Below are positions 46,284-53,983 of a DNA stretch of 64,000 bases, piece by piece. A program made the translations under genes and the position numbers. The stretch is from contig JBILTR010000004.1 of assembly GCA_044371425.1 (NCBI GenBank), positions 186,001-250,000 of the forward strand, written 5' to 3'. The stretch is from JBEISR01 sp044371425. Lineage in GTDB: Bacteria > Planctomycetota > Planctomycetia > Pirellulales > Pirellulaceae. The first letter of the stretch is position 1. The number at the start of each line of letters is the position of its first letter. The notes under the pieces were generated by a model, which was not told the DNA's origin, searched no databases, and saw only the letters and a list, made by a program, of their open reading frames with translations.

Positions 46284-46355
46284 CTACCCCGCTAGGACTC
46301 GAACCTAGAATAAAGGAACCAAAATCCCTTGTGTTGCCAATTACACCACGGGGCA
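46284..46355 (-). tRNA. tRNA-Gln (anticodon TTG)
   Basis: Minus strand: acceptor TGCCCCG (46355-46349) pairs with CGGGGTA (46291-46285); the U1-A72 pair is typical of bacterial tRNA-Gln. The anticodon arm around GATTTTGGTTC gives TTG. T arm AGGTTCGAGTCCT. The discriminator is G. Length 72 nt. CCA is not encoded; the next bases are CTTTTTC. Confidence 0.96.
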
Positions 46356-46389
46356 ATGCGGACCGGGAGGTCGCTGGTGTGCGGAAAGT

Positions 46390-47031
46390 TTAACGATTAG
46401 GCGATGCGTTGACAACCGCAAAGGCCAGTCGCTGCATCTCCAGGGAGACATCGACTTGGACGATCTCCAGTCCACTTCGGGACGGATGGAGGGTGACGGG
46501 GGAAAAATTCAAAATCCCCGACACCTGGGTTTTTGCGACGCGATCGGCGATCGACGTCGCCTCCCCTGCCGGCACGGCCAGGATGGCCAATTCGGTAGCA
46601 GTCTTTCTTAGAATCTCCTCCAGCTGATCGATCCCATGGATCGGAACGCCGCTGATTTTGCTTCCGATCATCGCTGGATCGCGATCGAAGGCGGCGACGC
46701 ATCGGAAGCTCTGACGCCAGAATCCCTGATGACCGGCTAGAGCCCGCCCCAGATTTCCGACACCGATAATGCTGACCATCCAGGTACGGTCGATGCCGAA
46801 GCGGGCCTCGAGGGTTTCGACCATGGGGGCGACCTGATAGCCGCACCCTGGCTTTCCTGCCATCCCCAGCTCCGCCATATCTCGGCGAACTTGAGCATCG
46901 CTGAACCCCAGGATGGCTCCTAACGTGCTGCTGGGAATCGTCTCGACACCCTGTCGCTGAAGCATCTGCAATTCACGCAAGTAGAGGCCAGCTCGTCGCT
47001 CCGTTGGCTTTGCGATTCGATTGCCTGGCAT
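46390..47031 (-). CDS. rex: redox-sensing transcriptional repressor Rex
   Basis: Rex represses fermentation and respiration genes when the NADH/NAD+ ratio is low. The winged-helix part has LQRQGVETIPSSTLGAILGF, DAQVRRDMAELG and GKPGCGYQV. The NAD(H)-binding Rossmann domain has VSIIGVGNLGRALAGH, followed by AAFDRDP, and the C-terminal swapped helix with ILNFSPVTLHPS. At 213 aa the length fits. ATG 47031 has a strong GGAGGGG upstream and is preferred over 47082. A classic Rex operator (TTGTGAA spaced TTCACAA) was not found by eye upstream. It is divergent from the YTV gene. Confidence 0.93.
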   Translation of the reverse strand: MPGNRIAKPTERRAGLYLRELQMLQRQGVETIPSSTLGAILGFSDAQVRRDMAELGMAGKPGCGYQVAPMVETLEARFGIDRTWMVSIIGVGNLGRALAGHQGFWRQSFRCVAAFDRDPAMIGSKISGVPIHGIDQLEEILRKTATELAILAVPAGEATSIADRVAKTQVSGILNFSPVTLHPSRSGLEIVQVDVSLEMQRLAFAVVNASPNR

Positions 47032-47397
47032 AACCCCTCCGATCGTTACAACGCATAACAACGGTTCAGCTGGTCGGAACAAATTACGGAATCGACCATT
47101 ATTTGCCCAGCCCGCTCAGTTTACTTATCCCATCATATTTCCATAGACGATGAAACTGTTGCTTTGGGCATCTATTCGTTGACTCGTCTACTTTACCAAC
47201 CTTGTCGTCAGGCGGGAGTGAAGGAACTCGGCAAATCGGGTTCTGTCGACTTGCCAGTGGCGCGTTTGTCCGGGTTGGGGAGCGAGATTCACTGCGAGAG
47301 GGAATGTCCGAAAGGAAGGTCAGGCGAAAGGGTTTTCGCCGACTGCCAGATGCTGCGTTCAGCTTAGATGGATCCAGGTTTCGAAGGAGAGCGAGAA
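47032..47397. other. divergent intergenic region rex/YTV gene, 366 bp
   Basis: It holds the promoters of rex (minus) and the YTV-repeat gene (plus), neither resolved. The YTV leader is long and has no clear secondary structure. A TTGACT at about 47185 lacks a matching -10 box. Confidence 0.35.
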
Positions 47398-49125
47398 ATG
47401 AGAAAGCTGTTGGCTTTGCCAGCGTTGGCGGCGATTCTGTCCGCCTTCTCGGCAAACGTAGCTTCGGCTGCCTATTGCGGTGCGATCAGCTACGAAAATG
47501 CGGGTGTTGTCAGTGGGGATCCTTGTGCCCCGCACAGTCACACCATCATGAAGACGGTCCGACGAGTGGTCTACGATCAGGAAGTGGTCCAAGCAACTCG
47601 ATCGGAATACCAAACGGTGTACGAAGACCGCGAGGTACAGCGGACGCGTTACGAGCGTTCGACGGAGTACCGCGAGGTCAACTACACGGTCACTCGTCCT
47701 GTGTACGAAACACGGGAGAAGGTGATCAACTACACGGTGATGAAGCCGGTGTATGAGACCCGCACCAAGCAGGTCCAGTACACGGTGCGCCGCCCTGTGT
47801 ACGAAACGCACGAGAAGGTGATCAATTACACGGTGATGAAGCCGGTGTACGAGACCCATGAAAAGGTCATCAACTACACCGTTCGTAAGCCAGTGTATGA
47901 AACCCGCCAGAAGACGATCAACTACACGGTGATGAAGCCGGTGTATGAGACCCATGAAAAGGTCATCAACTACACCGTCATGGTCCCTGTGCAGGAAACT
48001 CGCGAGCGGACGATCAATTACACCGTCATGGTTCCCGTGACGGAGACTCGTGAACGTACCGTGACTCAGCGGATCACCAAGCCGGTGAATTACACCAAGA
48101 CGGTCATGGTCCGTGGCGGAAGCTGGGAAACCCGCACCGAAGAAGTCCCTGGACCAGTCGTCCGACGCACCATCCGCGAACCGGGCAGCTGGGTCTTTGA
48201 CGAGGCGACTTGCAAGTGCGTCTATGTTCCTGGTGCCTGCCGCACCGAGTGCGTCCAGTGCCCACCCAAGACGATCTGCAAGAAGGTTTGGGTCCCCACC
48301 TGCGAAGAGAAGATCATCAACTGCGTTCGGTACGAAACCGAATGCGTTTCGAAGGTGGTTCCTTACACCGTCTGCAAGATGGTTCCTGAGTGCCGCACCA
48401 AGACGTCGACCTACACGGTTTGCAAGATGGTTCCGGAATGCCGGAGCAAGACCTGCACCTACACCACCTGCCGCATGGTGCCCGAGTGCCGAACGAAGGT
48501 CTGCAACTACACGGTTTGCAACTGGGTTTGCGAACCGCGCAGCAAGACCTGCACCTACACCACCTGCCGCATGGTGCCTGAAGTGCGCAGCAAGACTTGC
48601 ACCTACACCACCTGCCGCATGGTCTGCGAGCAGAGGGTGAAGGACGTCTGCTACACGGTCTGCTCGATGGTTCCAGAACAGCGATCGAAGACCTGCACCT
48701 ACACGGTCTGCCGGATGGTTTCGGAATGCCGCACCAAGACGGTCCCCTACACCGTCTGCAATGCAGTTCCCTACACCTGCACCGTGAAAGTGGCCAAGCG
48801 AGTTTGCGTCCAGGTTCCTTACACCTACACCCGATGCGTTCCCCGCGTTGTTTGCGAGGAAGTGCCGGTGACCGTCAGCTGTGGAAACGTTGATCCTTGC
48901 AGCAGCAATGGCAACGGCTTCGGCGGCAACGGTGGGTTGTTCAACGGACGGATTCGCAATGGTCTGCACAACCTGATCCATGGCGTCGGCGGATGCGTCC
49001 GCAACGTTCTCCATGGTGGTTGTGGCCTGCTGGGTGGTTGCGGTGCCGGTGCTGGTTGCAGCGAAGGCTGCGACAGCGGTTGTGCCGCTCCTGCCGCCAG
49101 CAGCTGCGACAGCTGTGCCGGCTGA
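47398..49125 (+). CDS. YTV-repeat cell-wall protein, Cys-rich
   Basis: A 575-aa exported protein of the planctomycete YTV family, associated with the proteinaceous cell wall. A signal peptide (residues 1-24, cleavage after ASA) starts the chain. Residues 94-221 are eight Cys-free units of 16 residues (INYTVMKPVYETHEKV type). A Cys-rich linker follows (about 275-320), then nine units of the same 16-residue length with Cys (YTVCKMVPECRTK type, about 322-465). The Gly- and Cys-rich tail ends at CDSCAG. Cysteines suggest disulfide cross-linking in the wall. ATG 47398 has GGAGAG upstream. A strong terminator follows at 49182-49217. It is single and looks highly expressed. Confidence 0.93.
   Translation: MRKLLALPALAAILSAFSANVASAAYCGAISYENAGVVSGDPCAPHSHTIMKTVRRVVYDQEVVQATRSEYQTVYEDREVQRTRYERSTEYREVNYTVTRPVYETREKVINYTVMKPVYETRTKQVQYTVRRPVYETHEKVINYTVMKPVYETHEKVINYTVRKPVYETRQKTINYTVMKPVYETHEKVINYTVMVPVQETRERTINYTVMVPVTETRERTVTQRITKPVNYTKTVMVRGGSWETRTEEVPGPVVRRTIREPGSWVFDEATCKCVYVPGACRTECVQCPPKTICKKVWVPTCEEKIINCVRYETECVSKVVPYTVCKMVPECRTKTSTYTVCKMVPECRSKTCTYTTCRMVPECRTKVCNYTVCNWVCEPRSKTCTYTTCRMVPEVRSKTCTYTTCRMVCEQRVKDVCYTVCSMVPEQRSKTCTYTVCRMVSECRTKTVPYTVCNAVPYTCTVKVAKRVCVQVPYTYTRCVPRVVCEEVPVTVSCGNVDPCSSNGNGFGGNGGLFNGRIRNGLHNLIHGVGGCVRNVLHGGCGLLGGCGAGAGCSEGCDSGCAAPAASSCDSCAG
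47677..48060 (+). repeat. 48-bp coding repeats, Cys-free series (8 units)
   Basis: Eight in-frame 48-bp units encode 16-residue repeats of the form INYTVMKPVYETHEKV. Neighbouring units differ by few codons, so slippage or unequal exchange could change the copy number. Confidence 0.9.
48361..48792 (+). repeat. 48-bp coding repeats, Cys-rich series (9 units)
   Basis: Nine in-frame 48-bp units encode 16-residue repeats of the form YTVCKMVPECRTK plus three residues. The period equals that of the first series, but most units carry two or three Cys. Confidence 0.9.
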
Positions 49126-49181
49126 TTCCTGAGTAATCCCAACGCGATCACCGACTGATAGCAGCATCGGTGATTCCCTCG

Positions 49182-49217
49182 AACTGGCCGGGCCCCCAAG
49201 CCCGGCCAGTTTTTTTG
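49182..49217 (+). terminator. strong intrinsic terminator after the YTV gene
   Basis: AACTGGCCGGGC (49182-49193) pairs perfectly with GCCCGGCCAGTT (49200-49211) around a short loop, and the second arm runs into a T tract ending at 49217. It lies 56 bp past the stop codon. Confidence 0.92.
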
Positions 49218-49317
49218 TTCCCCCAACGGCTCGCTGGGAGACTGGCTCCAAGTCGGCTACAATTCCATGACTGCCTGGTTGGCCCGGCCCTGATCCCCCC
49301 TCTGGGAAGTCCACTGC

Positions 49318-50568
49318 GTGTCCGAATCCACCGATCTCGACTCGAACCCCGCGAAGACGAAGACGCGATCGGCACTGCCGTTCATTTTCGTCACCGTACT
49401 TCTGGATGTGCTTTCCTTCGGAATCATCATCCCCGTCCTGCCCAATCTGCTCAAACAGATGGTTGGTGGCGATGCTGCAATCGCCGCCAGCTACTATGGG
49501 CTCTTCGGCACCACCTGGGCTGTCGCTCAGTTCTTCTGCGCTCCAATCCTAGGGTCGCTATCCGATCGATTCGGCCGACGCCCAGTCCTTTTGCTCTCCT
49601 GCCTGGGGCTTGGACTAGATTACATCCTGATGGCGCTCGCCCCCACCTGGCAATGGCTATGGCTGGGCCGGTTGCTTTCCGGAATCACCGCCGCCAGCTT
49701 CGCTACGGCGGGTGCCTACGTCGCCGACGTCACGCCGCCTGAAAAACGAGCTGCCAGTTACGGCATCTTCGGCGCCGCCTTCGGGCTCGGGTTCATCCTC
49801 GGTCCCGCGCTCGGTGGCATCCTTGGAAGCATCCACCTGCGACTCCCCTTCTGGGTCTCCGCGGCACTGGCTTTGGCCAATGCCGCCTACGGATTTTGGA
49901 TCCTCCCCGAGTCGCTGCCTCCAGAGAAACGGCGCAACTTCTCCTGGAGTCGCGCCAATCCGATCGGCACCTGGAAGTTTCTCTTCTCGATCCCGTCCCT
50001 CTCCCGACTCGCCCTGGTAGGCTTCCTCTACCAATTGGCTCATCAAGTCCTGCAGAATGTCTTCGTCCTCTACACCCAGCATCGCTACGACTGGAAAGAA
50101 CGGGAAGTAGGTCTTGCCCTGGCTGCCGTTGGAGTCGGAAGCGTGGTGGTGCAGGGCTTTCTTGTCCGCCGCATGATGGCTCGATTCAACGAGCCAATGC
50201 TGCTGCTGACGGCGCTCGCCTTCGGAATAGCTGGAATGTTGCTCTTCGGTACAGCCCCCAACGCCTGGTGGTTCTGCCTTGCCATACCTGTCATGGCGGG
50301 AATGGGATTCTTCATGCCGGCACTTCAAGGCATGATGACTCGCCAGGTCGATGTCCAGCAGCAAGGGCAACTGCAGGGAGCTACCGGGGCTCTTCATTCA
50401 GTGGCTGGCCTGATCGGCCCCATGCTCTTCACTTCGCTATTCGCAGCTGTGCTGGAGCGCGGCGCAGCCCCCTTCTGGTCCGGTCTCCCCTTCTGGGCAG
50501 CCGCCTTCCTCCTCCTCATGGGAATCGTTGTCGCCCTCCCTGCCGCTCGCTCCTATCGAGATTCCTAA
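49318..50568 (+). CDS. MFS transporter of the TetA type
   Basis: A 416-aa major-facilitator protein with about 12 membrane helices. The signature motif A is LGSLSDRFGRRPVLL, and LDVLSFGIIIPVLPNLL at the start is the helix 1 signature of tetracycline-type drug:H+ antiporters. YIMGGLSGVTAASF-type sequence (GRLLSGITAASFATAGAYVAD) and FGLGFILGPALGG also fit this group. Drug efflux is plausible but the substrate is not known; chromosomal members often have other cargo. Start is GTG 49318 with GGGAAG upstream. It follows the YTV terminator. Confidence 0.88.
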   Translation: MSESTDLDSNPAKTKTRSALPFIFVTVLLDVLSFGIIIPVLPNLLKQMVGGDAAIAASYYGLFGTTWAVAQFFCAPILGSLSDRFGRRPVLLLSCLGLGLDYILMALAPTWQWLWLGRLLSGITAASFATAGAYVADVTPPEKRAASYGIFGAAFGLGFILGPALGGILGSIHLRLPFWVSAALALANAAYGFWILPESLPPEKRRNFSWSRANPIGTWKFLFSIPSLSRLALVGFLYQLAHQVLQNVFVLYTQHRYDWKEREVGLALAAVGVGSVVVQGFLVRRMMARFNEPMLLLTALAFGIAGMLLFGTAPNAWWFCLAIPVMAGMGFFMPALQGMMTRQVDVQQQGQLQGATGALHSVAGLIGPMLFTSLFAAVLERGAAPFWSGLPFWAAAFLLLMGIVVALPAARSYRDS

Positions 50569-50721
50569 TTCTCTTCCAGCCCAAAATTCATCGACCCCAC
50601 GCTGTCGGCTAAAAAGATCTTGCTGGAATTCCCCAGATGCTGGGAAGCGATACTAGAAGTTCCGCCCCATCCTGGCCACAATATGGCGGTGTCCACCCGC
50701 TCTTGATCGAGGGAGTCCTTC

Positions 50722-51870
50722 ATGCAGTACGTTTTTCGACTCGCGGAATTGCTGGGCCATACCCCAGATCGCCACAAGAGGCCGGGGACCATCAAAGCGA
50801 TCGTCGAATACACAGGCCTGGATCGCCACCAAGTGGCGGCCCTGCTAAAGAACGAAGCCAAATACATCCCCTTGGAGGCTCTTTCGCGACTGTGTGACTA
50901 CCTGATCGAACATGGCTACGCATCGGCGGAAGAACTTCCAGGTGCCTTGTTTGCCATCAAGCCAGAGAACTTCTGGGAACTGCTGGCACGACGCAAACGG
51001 TTGGAGATTTGCGTCGGTGTTCGGCGCCCCCCTGAGTCCGATACCGCCGAATCCGCTTGGGTGGTAGCCAGCGACGCGGTGCTCGTCGGGGAAGTGCTCA
51101 ACGGAGTCTCCACACTCGGTGGCACCGCCAAAGCGCGAACCAACTCCCCCAACCCAGCTTCTCGCGTCTCGGAACTCCCCCCCCATCCAGAACACCTTCG
51201 ACAATCGCTGGTCTGGAGCCCTGGGACGATGCCACCTGCCGACGTTCAAAACGCCGCCAGAAACATCCACTCCGACTTCTGTGAAGGGGCAGGAGACCGA
51301 GCTCTGGTGTGCGCAGGGAGCGTCAAGAGCAACCCAGTTGTCGAGATGGTCTTTGCCAATGCATTCGCTGGAACTCCATTTCAACCAGAAGACGACGTCG
51401 AAGATGCATCGCTGCGAAGATGCCCCTTTTTCTTGAGATATCGGGACACCGACCCTCACCCCCCATCGCTCGCCGCCGGCTTAAGACTCAGCCGGAACCA
51501 AAAGACCACGCAACCCGGTCTCTATTACGAGCGAGAGGATGGGAAGTGGGAGTTCGCCGGCGGAGATGGAAAAAGGGATGCAGCCTTGGTCTTCTACATC
51601 TACCGCGAATCGCTCGGGCAACTGGAAATGGTGCTCAGCGGATTCTCCGGCCGCGCCACTCGCCTGCTGGCTAGAACCCTTGCTCATCGAGCCGAAGACT
51701 TCTGGCCCCCAGTCGCCCATGAGAACTACTGCCAAGTCGGCGCCTTCATCGTCCAGTACGAAGCGTCTCCCGAAGCCAGCGACCCCAGCGATATCCTCCG
51801 CACCGATCTGCTGGCCAACGCATCCATCCTTCCGATCCCTGCCCAAGCGATCTCCAAGCGACTGGGGTAG
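50722..51870 (+). CDS. conserved planctomycete-type helix-turn-helix protein
   Basis: The 382-aa product has an N-terminal HTH (GTIKAIVEYTGLDRHQVAAL, with LEALSRLCDYLIEHG behind), as in XRE-like DNA-binding domains. The remainder is a long domain I cannot name: it contains WVVASDAVLVGEVLNGVS, HLRQSLVWSPGTMP, SNPVVEMVFANAF and, late, FYIYRESLGQLEMVLSGFSG. The end (ICQVGAFIV-type, ENYCQVGAFIVQYE) is well ordered. It may be a DNA-binding regulator with a ligand domain. Start ATG 50722 follows a GGGAG. No operon partner is evident. Confidence 0.65.
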   Translation: MQYVFRLAELLGHTPDRHKRPGTIKAIVEYTGLDRHQVAALLKNEAKYIPLEALSRLCDYLIEHGYASAEELPGALFAIKPENFWELLARRKRLEICVGVRRPPESDTAESAWVVASDAVLVGEVLNGVSTLGGTAKARTNSPNPASRVSELPPHPEHLRQSLVWSPGTMPPADVQNAARNIHSDFCEGAGDRALVCAGSVKSNPVVEMVFANAFAGTPFQPEDDVEDASLRRCPFFLRYRDTDPHPPSLAAGLRLSRNQKTTQPGLYYEREDGKWEFAGGDGKRDAALVFYIYRESLGQLEMVLSGFSGRATRLLARTLAHRAEDFWPPVAHENYCQVGAFIVQYEASPEASDPSDILRTDLLANASILPIPAQAISKRLG

Positions 51871-52010
51871 TCGCTGCGTCAGCACTTGCTTCGTCTCGAA
51901 TCGAGACGAAGCGATCGAGCGGGGCGAGGGCCAACCCATCCAACATCCACTCGGCTCGGTACCCTAGCATCCCAAATCCCCATCCCCATGGGCAGATTCT
52001 GTGTGAGCGT

Positions 52011-53048
52011 TTACTGAGCCGCAGGTCGTGAGGGTGGACCACCAGTAGGTCTGGGATAGAGACAGCAGTTGACGGGGCAGACATCATGGCTGGGACCAAA
52101 GTTCCCCAAAGCCGGTTTGTCACTGCCTGGCGTCATCCGCTCCACCACCAACTCCCCAATCATCCGGACGAAACGTCGATCGGTGCCGACCGTTCGAATG
52201 CGATGCAGCTGAATCCCAAGCTCCTGGCAGATCCCAGCCACCTCCTCATCGAGGTCATAAAGCACCTCCATGTGGTCCGATACGAATCCGATCGGCTGGA
52301 CCAAAACATCTTCTAGCGGATGTTCCCCATGAAGCGCTCGAATTCGATCTCCCACATCGGGCTCCAACCACGGTTGCTGCGGCGGCCCAGATCGACTTTG
52401 GTAAGCCAACTCCCATCTCCCATGTCCTGCCCCCTCAGCGATCAGTCGTGCGGTCTCCGTCAACTGTCGCACGTAGTTGCTGTTGTCGGACATCACCATC
52501 GGGATGCTGTGTGCCGTGAAAAGGAGCGGTGCTTTCGCGCGCCGCGATTCCGGAATCTGCGCCAAAGTCTGCTTCAGGTACTCCACCTGTGGCTCCACAA
52601 ACCCCGGATGATTGTACGGCATCCGCAGCTTGTCGACCCTGGGAGCCGATTCCCCAAGTTTCTTTCTCGCTTCTTCAATATTTTCACGATACTGCCGGCA
52701 ACCGCTGTAGCAGCTGTAGGCCGACGTAAAGAAAGCAAGGGCATGCTTCCTCCCATCGGCTCGCATCTGCTCCAGCGCTTCAGTCAAATAGGGATTCCAG
52801 TTCCGGTTGCCCCAATAGACCGGTAGGTCGATGCCGTGCTCCTTGAAATCGGCTTCAATCGCCTCCTTGAGATCGCGGCACTGCTGCTGAATCGGGCTCT
52901 TCCCGCCGAAGTGATAATAGTGCTCGGCCACTTCCAGCATCCGTTCCCTCGGAACGTTCCGGCCGCGAAGAACATTCTCCAGGAACGGAATCACCTGCTC
53001 GGGTGCCTCCGGGCCGCCGAAAGAGACCAACAGCAACGCATCGTACAT
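52011..53048 (-). CDS. hemH: ferrochelatase
   Basis: Inserts ferrous iron into a porphyrin (proto- or coproporphyrin) at the end of heme synthesis. YDALLLVSFGGPEAPEQVIP starts the fold, followed by YHFGGKSPIQQQC, SAYSCYSGCRQYRENI, LLFTAHSIPMVMS (active-site His) and VQPIGFVSDHMEVLYDLD (Glu). The C-terminus carries HDVCPVNCCLYP, a Cys cluster seen in ferrochelatases with an iron-sulfur centre. The length of 345 aa fits. ATG 53048 is preferred to 53102 because the family begins there. Whether protoporphyrin or coproporphyrin is used cannot be decided. Confidence 0.92.
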   Translation of the reverse strand: MYDALLLVSFGGPEAPEQVIPFLENVLRGRNVPRERMLEVAEHYYHFGGKSPIQQQCRDLKEAIEADFKEHGIDLPVYWGNRNWNPYLTEALEQMRADGRKHALAFFTSAYSCYSGCRQYRENIEEARKKLGESAPRVDKLRMPYNHPGFVEPQVEYLKQTLAQIPESRRAKAPLLFTAHSIPMVMSDNSNYVRQLTETARLIAEGAGHGRWELAYQSRSGPPQQPWLEPDVGDRIRALHGEHPLEDVLVQPIGFVSDHMEVLYDLDEEVAGICQELGIQLHRIRTVGTDRRFVRMIGELVVERMTPGSDKPALGNFGPSHDVCPVNCCLYPRPTGGPPSRPAAQ

Positions 53049-53150
53049 GTTTGCGCCCTTGCATCTTCCATCACACCATCCAACCGGGCCCTGACCATCC
53101 AAAACATCGCCACCGCGATCCGATGGGGACCGATTGAATTCCGTGCAGAC

Positions 53151-53185
53151 AAAAAAAAATCGGCTGAGTTGAACTCAGCCGATTT
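53151..53185 (-). terminator. intrinsic terminator of tRNA-Glu
   Basis: On the minus strand a 12-bp stem (arms 53174-53185 and 53157-53168, core CGGCTGAG) closes a 5-nt loop. It is followed by a run of nine T (53159-53151). It begins five bases past the tRNA-Glu 3' end. Confidence 0.85.
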
Positions 53186-53189
53186 CCTA

Positions 53190-53262
53190 TGACCCCGACG
53201 GGACTCGAACCCGTGTTACCGCCGTGAAAGGGCGATGTCCTAGGCCGCTAGACGACGGGGCC
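53190..53262 (-). tRNA. tRNA-Glu (anticodon TTC)
   Basis: Minus strand: acceptor GGCCCCG (53262-53256) pairs with CGGGGTC (53197-53191) with one G-U. Anticodon loop CTTTCAC gives TTC. T arm GGGTTCGAGTCCC. The discriminator is A. Length 73 nt. CCA is not encoded. A strong terminator follows at 53151-53185. Confidence 0.97.
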
Positions 53263-53474
53263 AGATGTCAGAAGTGCTGTATTCGAAATCATTTCCCGGC
53301 AGCAATCCCGACCTGGATGGACCAAGTTTTATCGGGACTTTAGAGTTCGGTCAAGAGACCCAAGAACTATCGGTGATTTCCCAAGAGCGGCTTGACCAAT
53401 TCAACGAGCAAACTCGAGCGCAAAACCGCAGGGGAGCAGAGAACCAAGCGGTTTCAGAACCCAGTCGGAGAAGG

Positions 53475-53687
53475 TTATTCTTCCAAAGGATTCACCGCAG
53501 GAGGAAAACCACCCGACTCCTCGGGTGCCTTTTGAATCGCTTCAAAGACCTCGCGACGATGGACCGGCACCTCCTTCGGCGCCTCGACCCCTAAACGCAC
53601 CTTGTCGCCACGAATCTCCACCACGATGATCGTGATGTCGTTGTTGATGACGATGCTCTCATTTTTCTTGCGGGAGAGGACTAACAT
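53475..53687 (-). CDS. csrA: carbon storage regulator CsrA
   Basis: A small dimeric RNA-binding protein that controls translation by binding GGA motifs in leaders. MLVLSRKKNESIVINNDITI is the family start, GDKVRLGVEAPKEVPVHR holds the Arg of the RNA-binding strand and the conserved HR. The 70 aa are usual, with a Pro-rich tail. A promoter (TTGACT/TAGAGT) is placed about 180 bp upstream. It lies 212 bp from tRNA-Glu on the same strand. Targets are unknown. Confidence 0.95.
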   Translation of the reverse strand: MLVLSRKKNESIVINNDITIIVVEIRGDKVRLGVEAPKEVPVHRREVFEAIQKAPEESGGFPPAVNPLEE

Positions 53688-53867
53688 GGCATCTCTTCCT
53701 TAAGTCAGGGCTATCCGATCTTCGCCAAGGTTACCTCCACGCGTCATTGCGTGGACCCAGCCTTTGCGGTCGCCCGTCCCAAACCCTTCCGTTTGCGTCG
53801 CGAATCCAAAAGCGAAAAAACTTTGGAACCCATCTTGACAGCGCATGGCACCAGCGTTCCTCTTTCC

Positions 53868-53895
53868 ACTCTACGTGCGACTTTTGGGTAGTCAA
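53868..53895 (-). promoter_or_regulatory. probable csrA promoter
   Basis: On the minus strand TTGACT (53895-53890, 5 of 6) and TAGAGT (53873-53868, 4 of 6) are 16 bp apart. Transcription would start near 53861, leaving a leader of about 175 nt before csrA. Confidence 0.4.
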
Positions 53896-53983
53896 GCAAT
53901 TCCACCTGTTTGGAGCGATTTTTGCACGCATTTTTTTGCCCCTGAGGCAAATGTAGTCCGATGCGGGGAGGAGTGGCTAGGGA

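Noticed and set aside
47041..47100. Search for a Rex operator upstream of rex
   Set aside because: Only a loose CGTT/AACG inverted pair is present; no match to TTGTGAA with TTCACAA, so no autoregulatory site is claimed.
47359..49314. Minus-strand open frame of 651 codons opposite the YTV gene
   Set aside because: It is the mirror of the 48-bp coding repeats, has no ribosome site and encodes repetitive, composition-biased sequence; the plus-strand gene has signal peptide, ribosome site and terminator.
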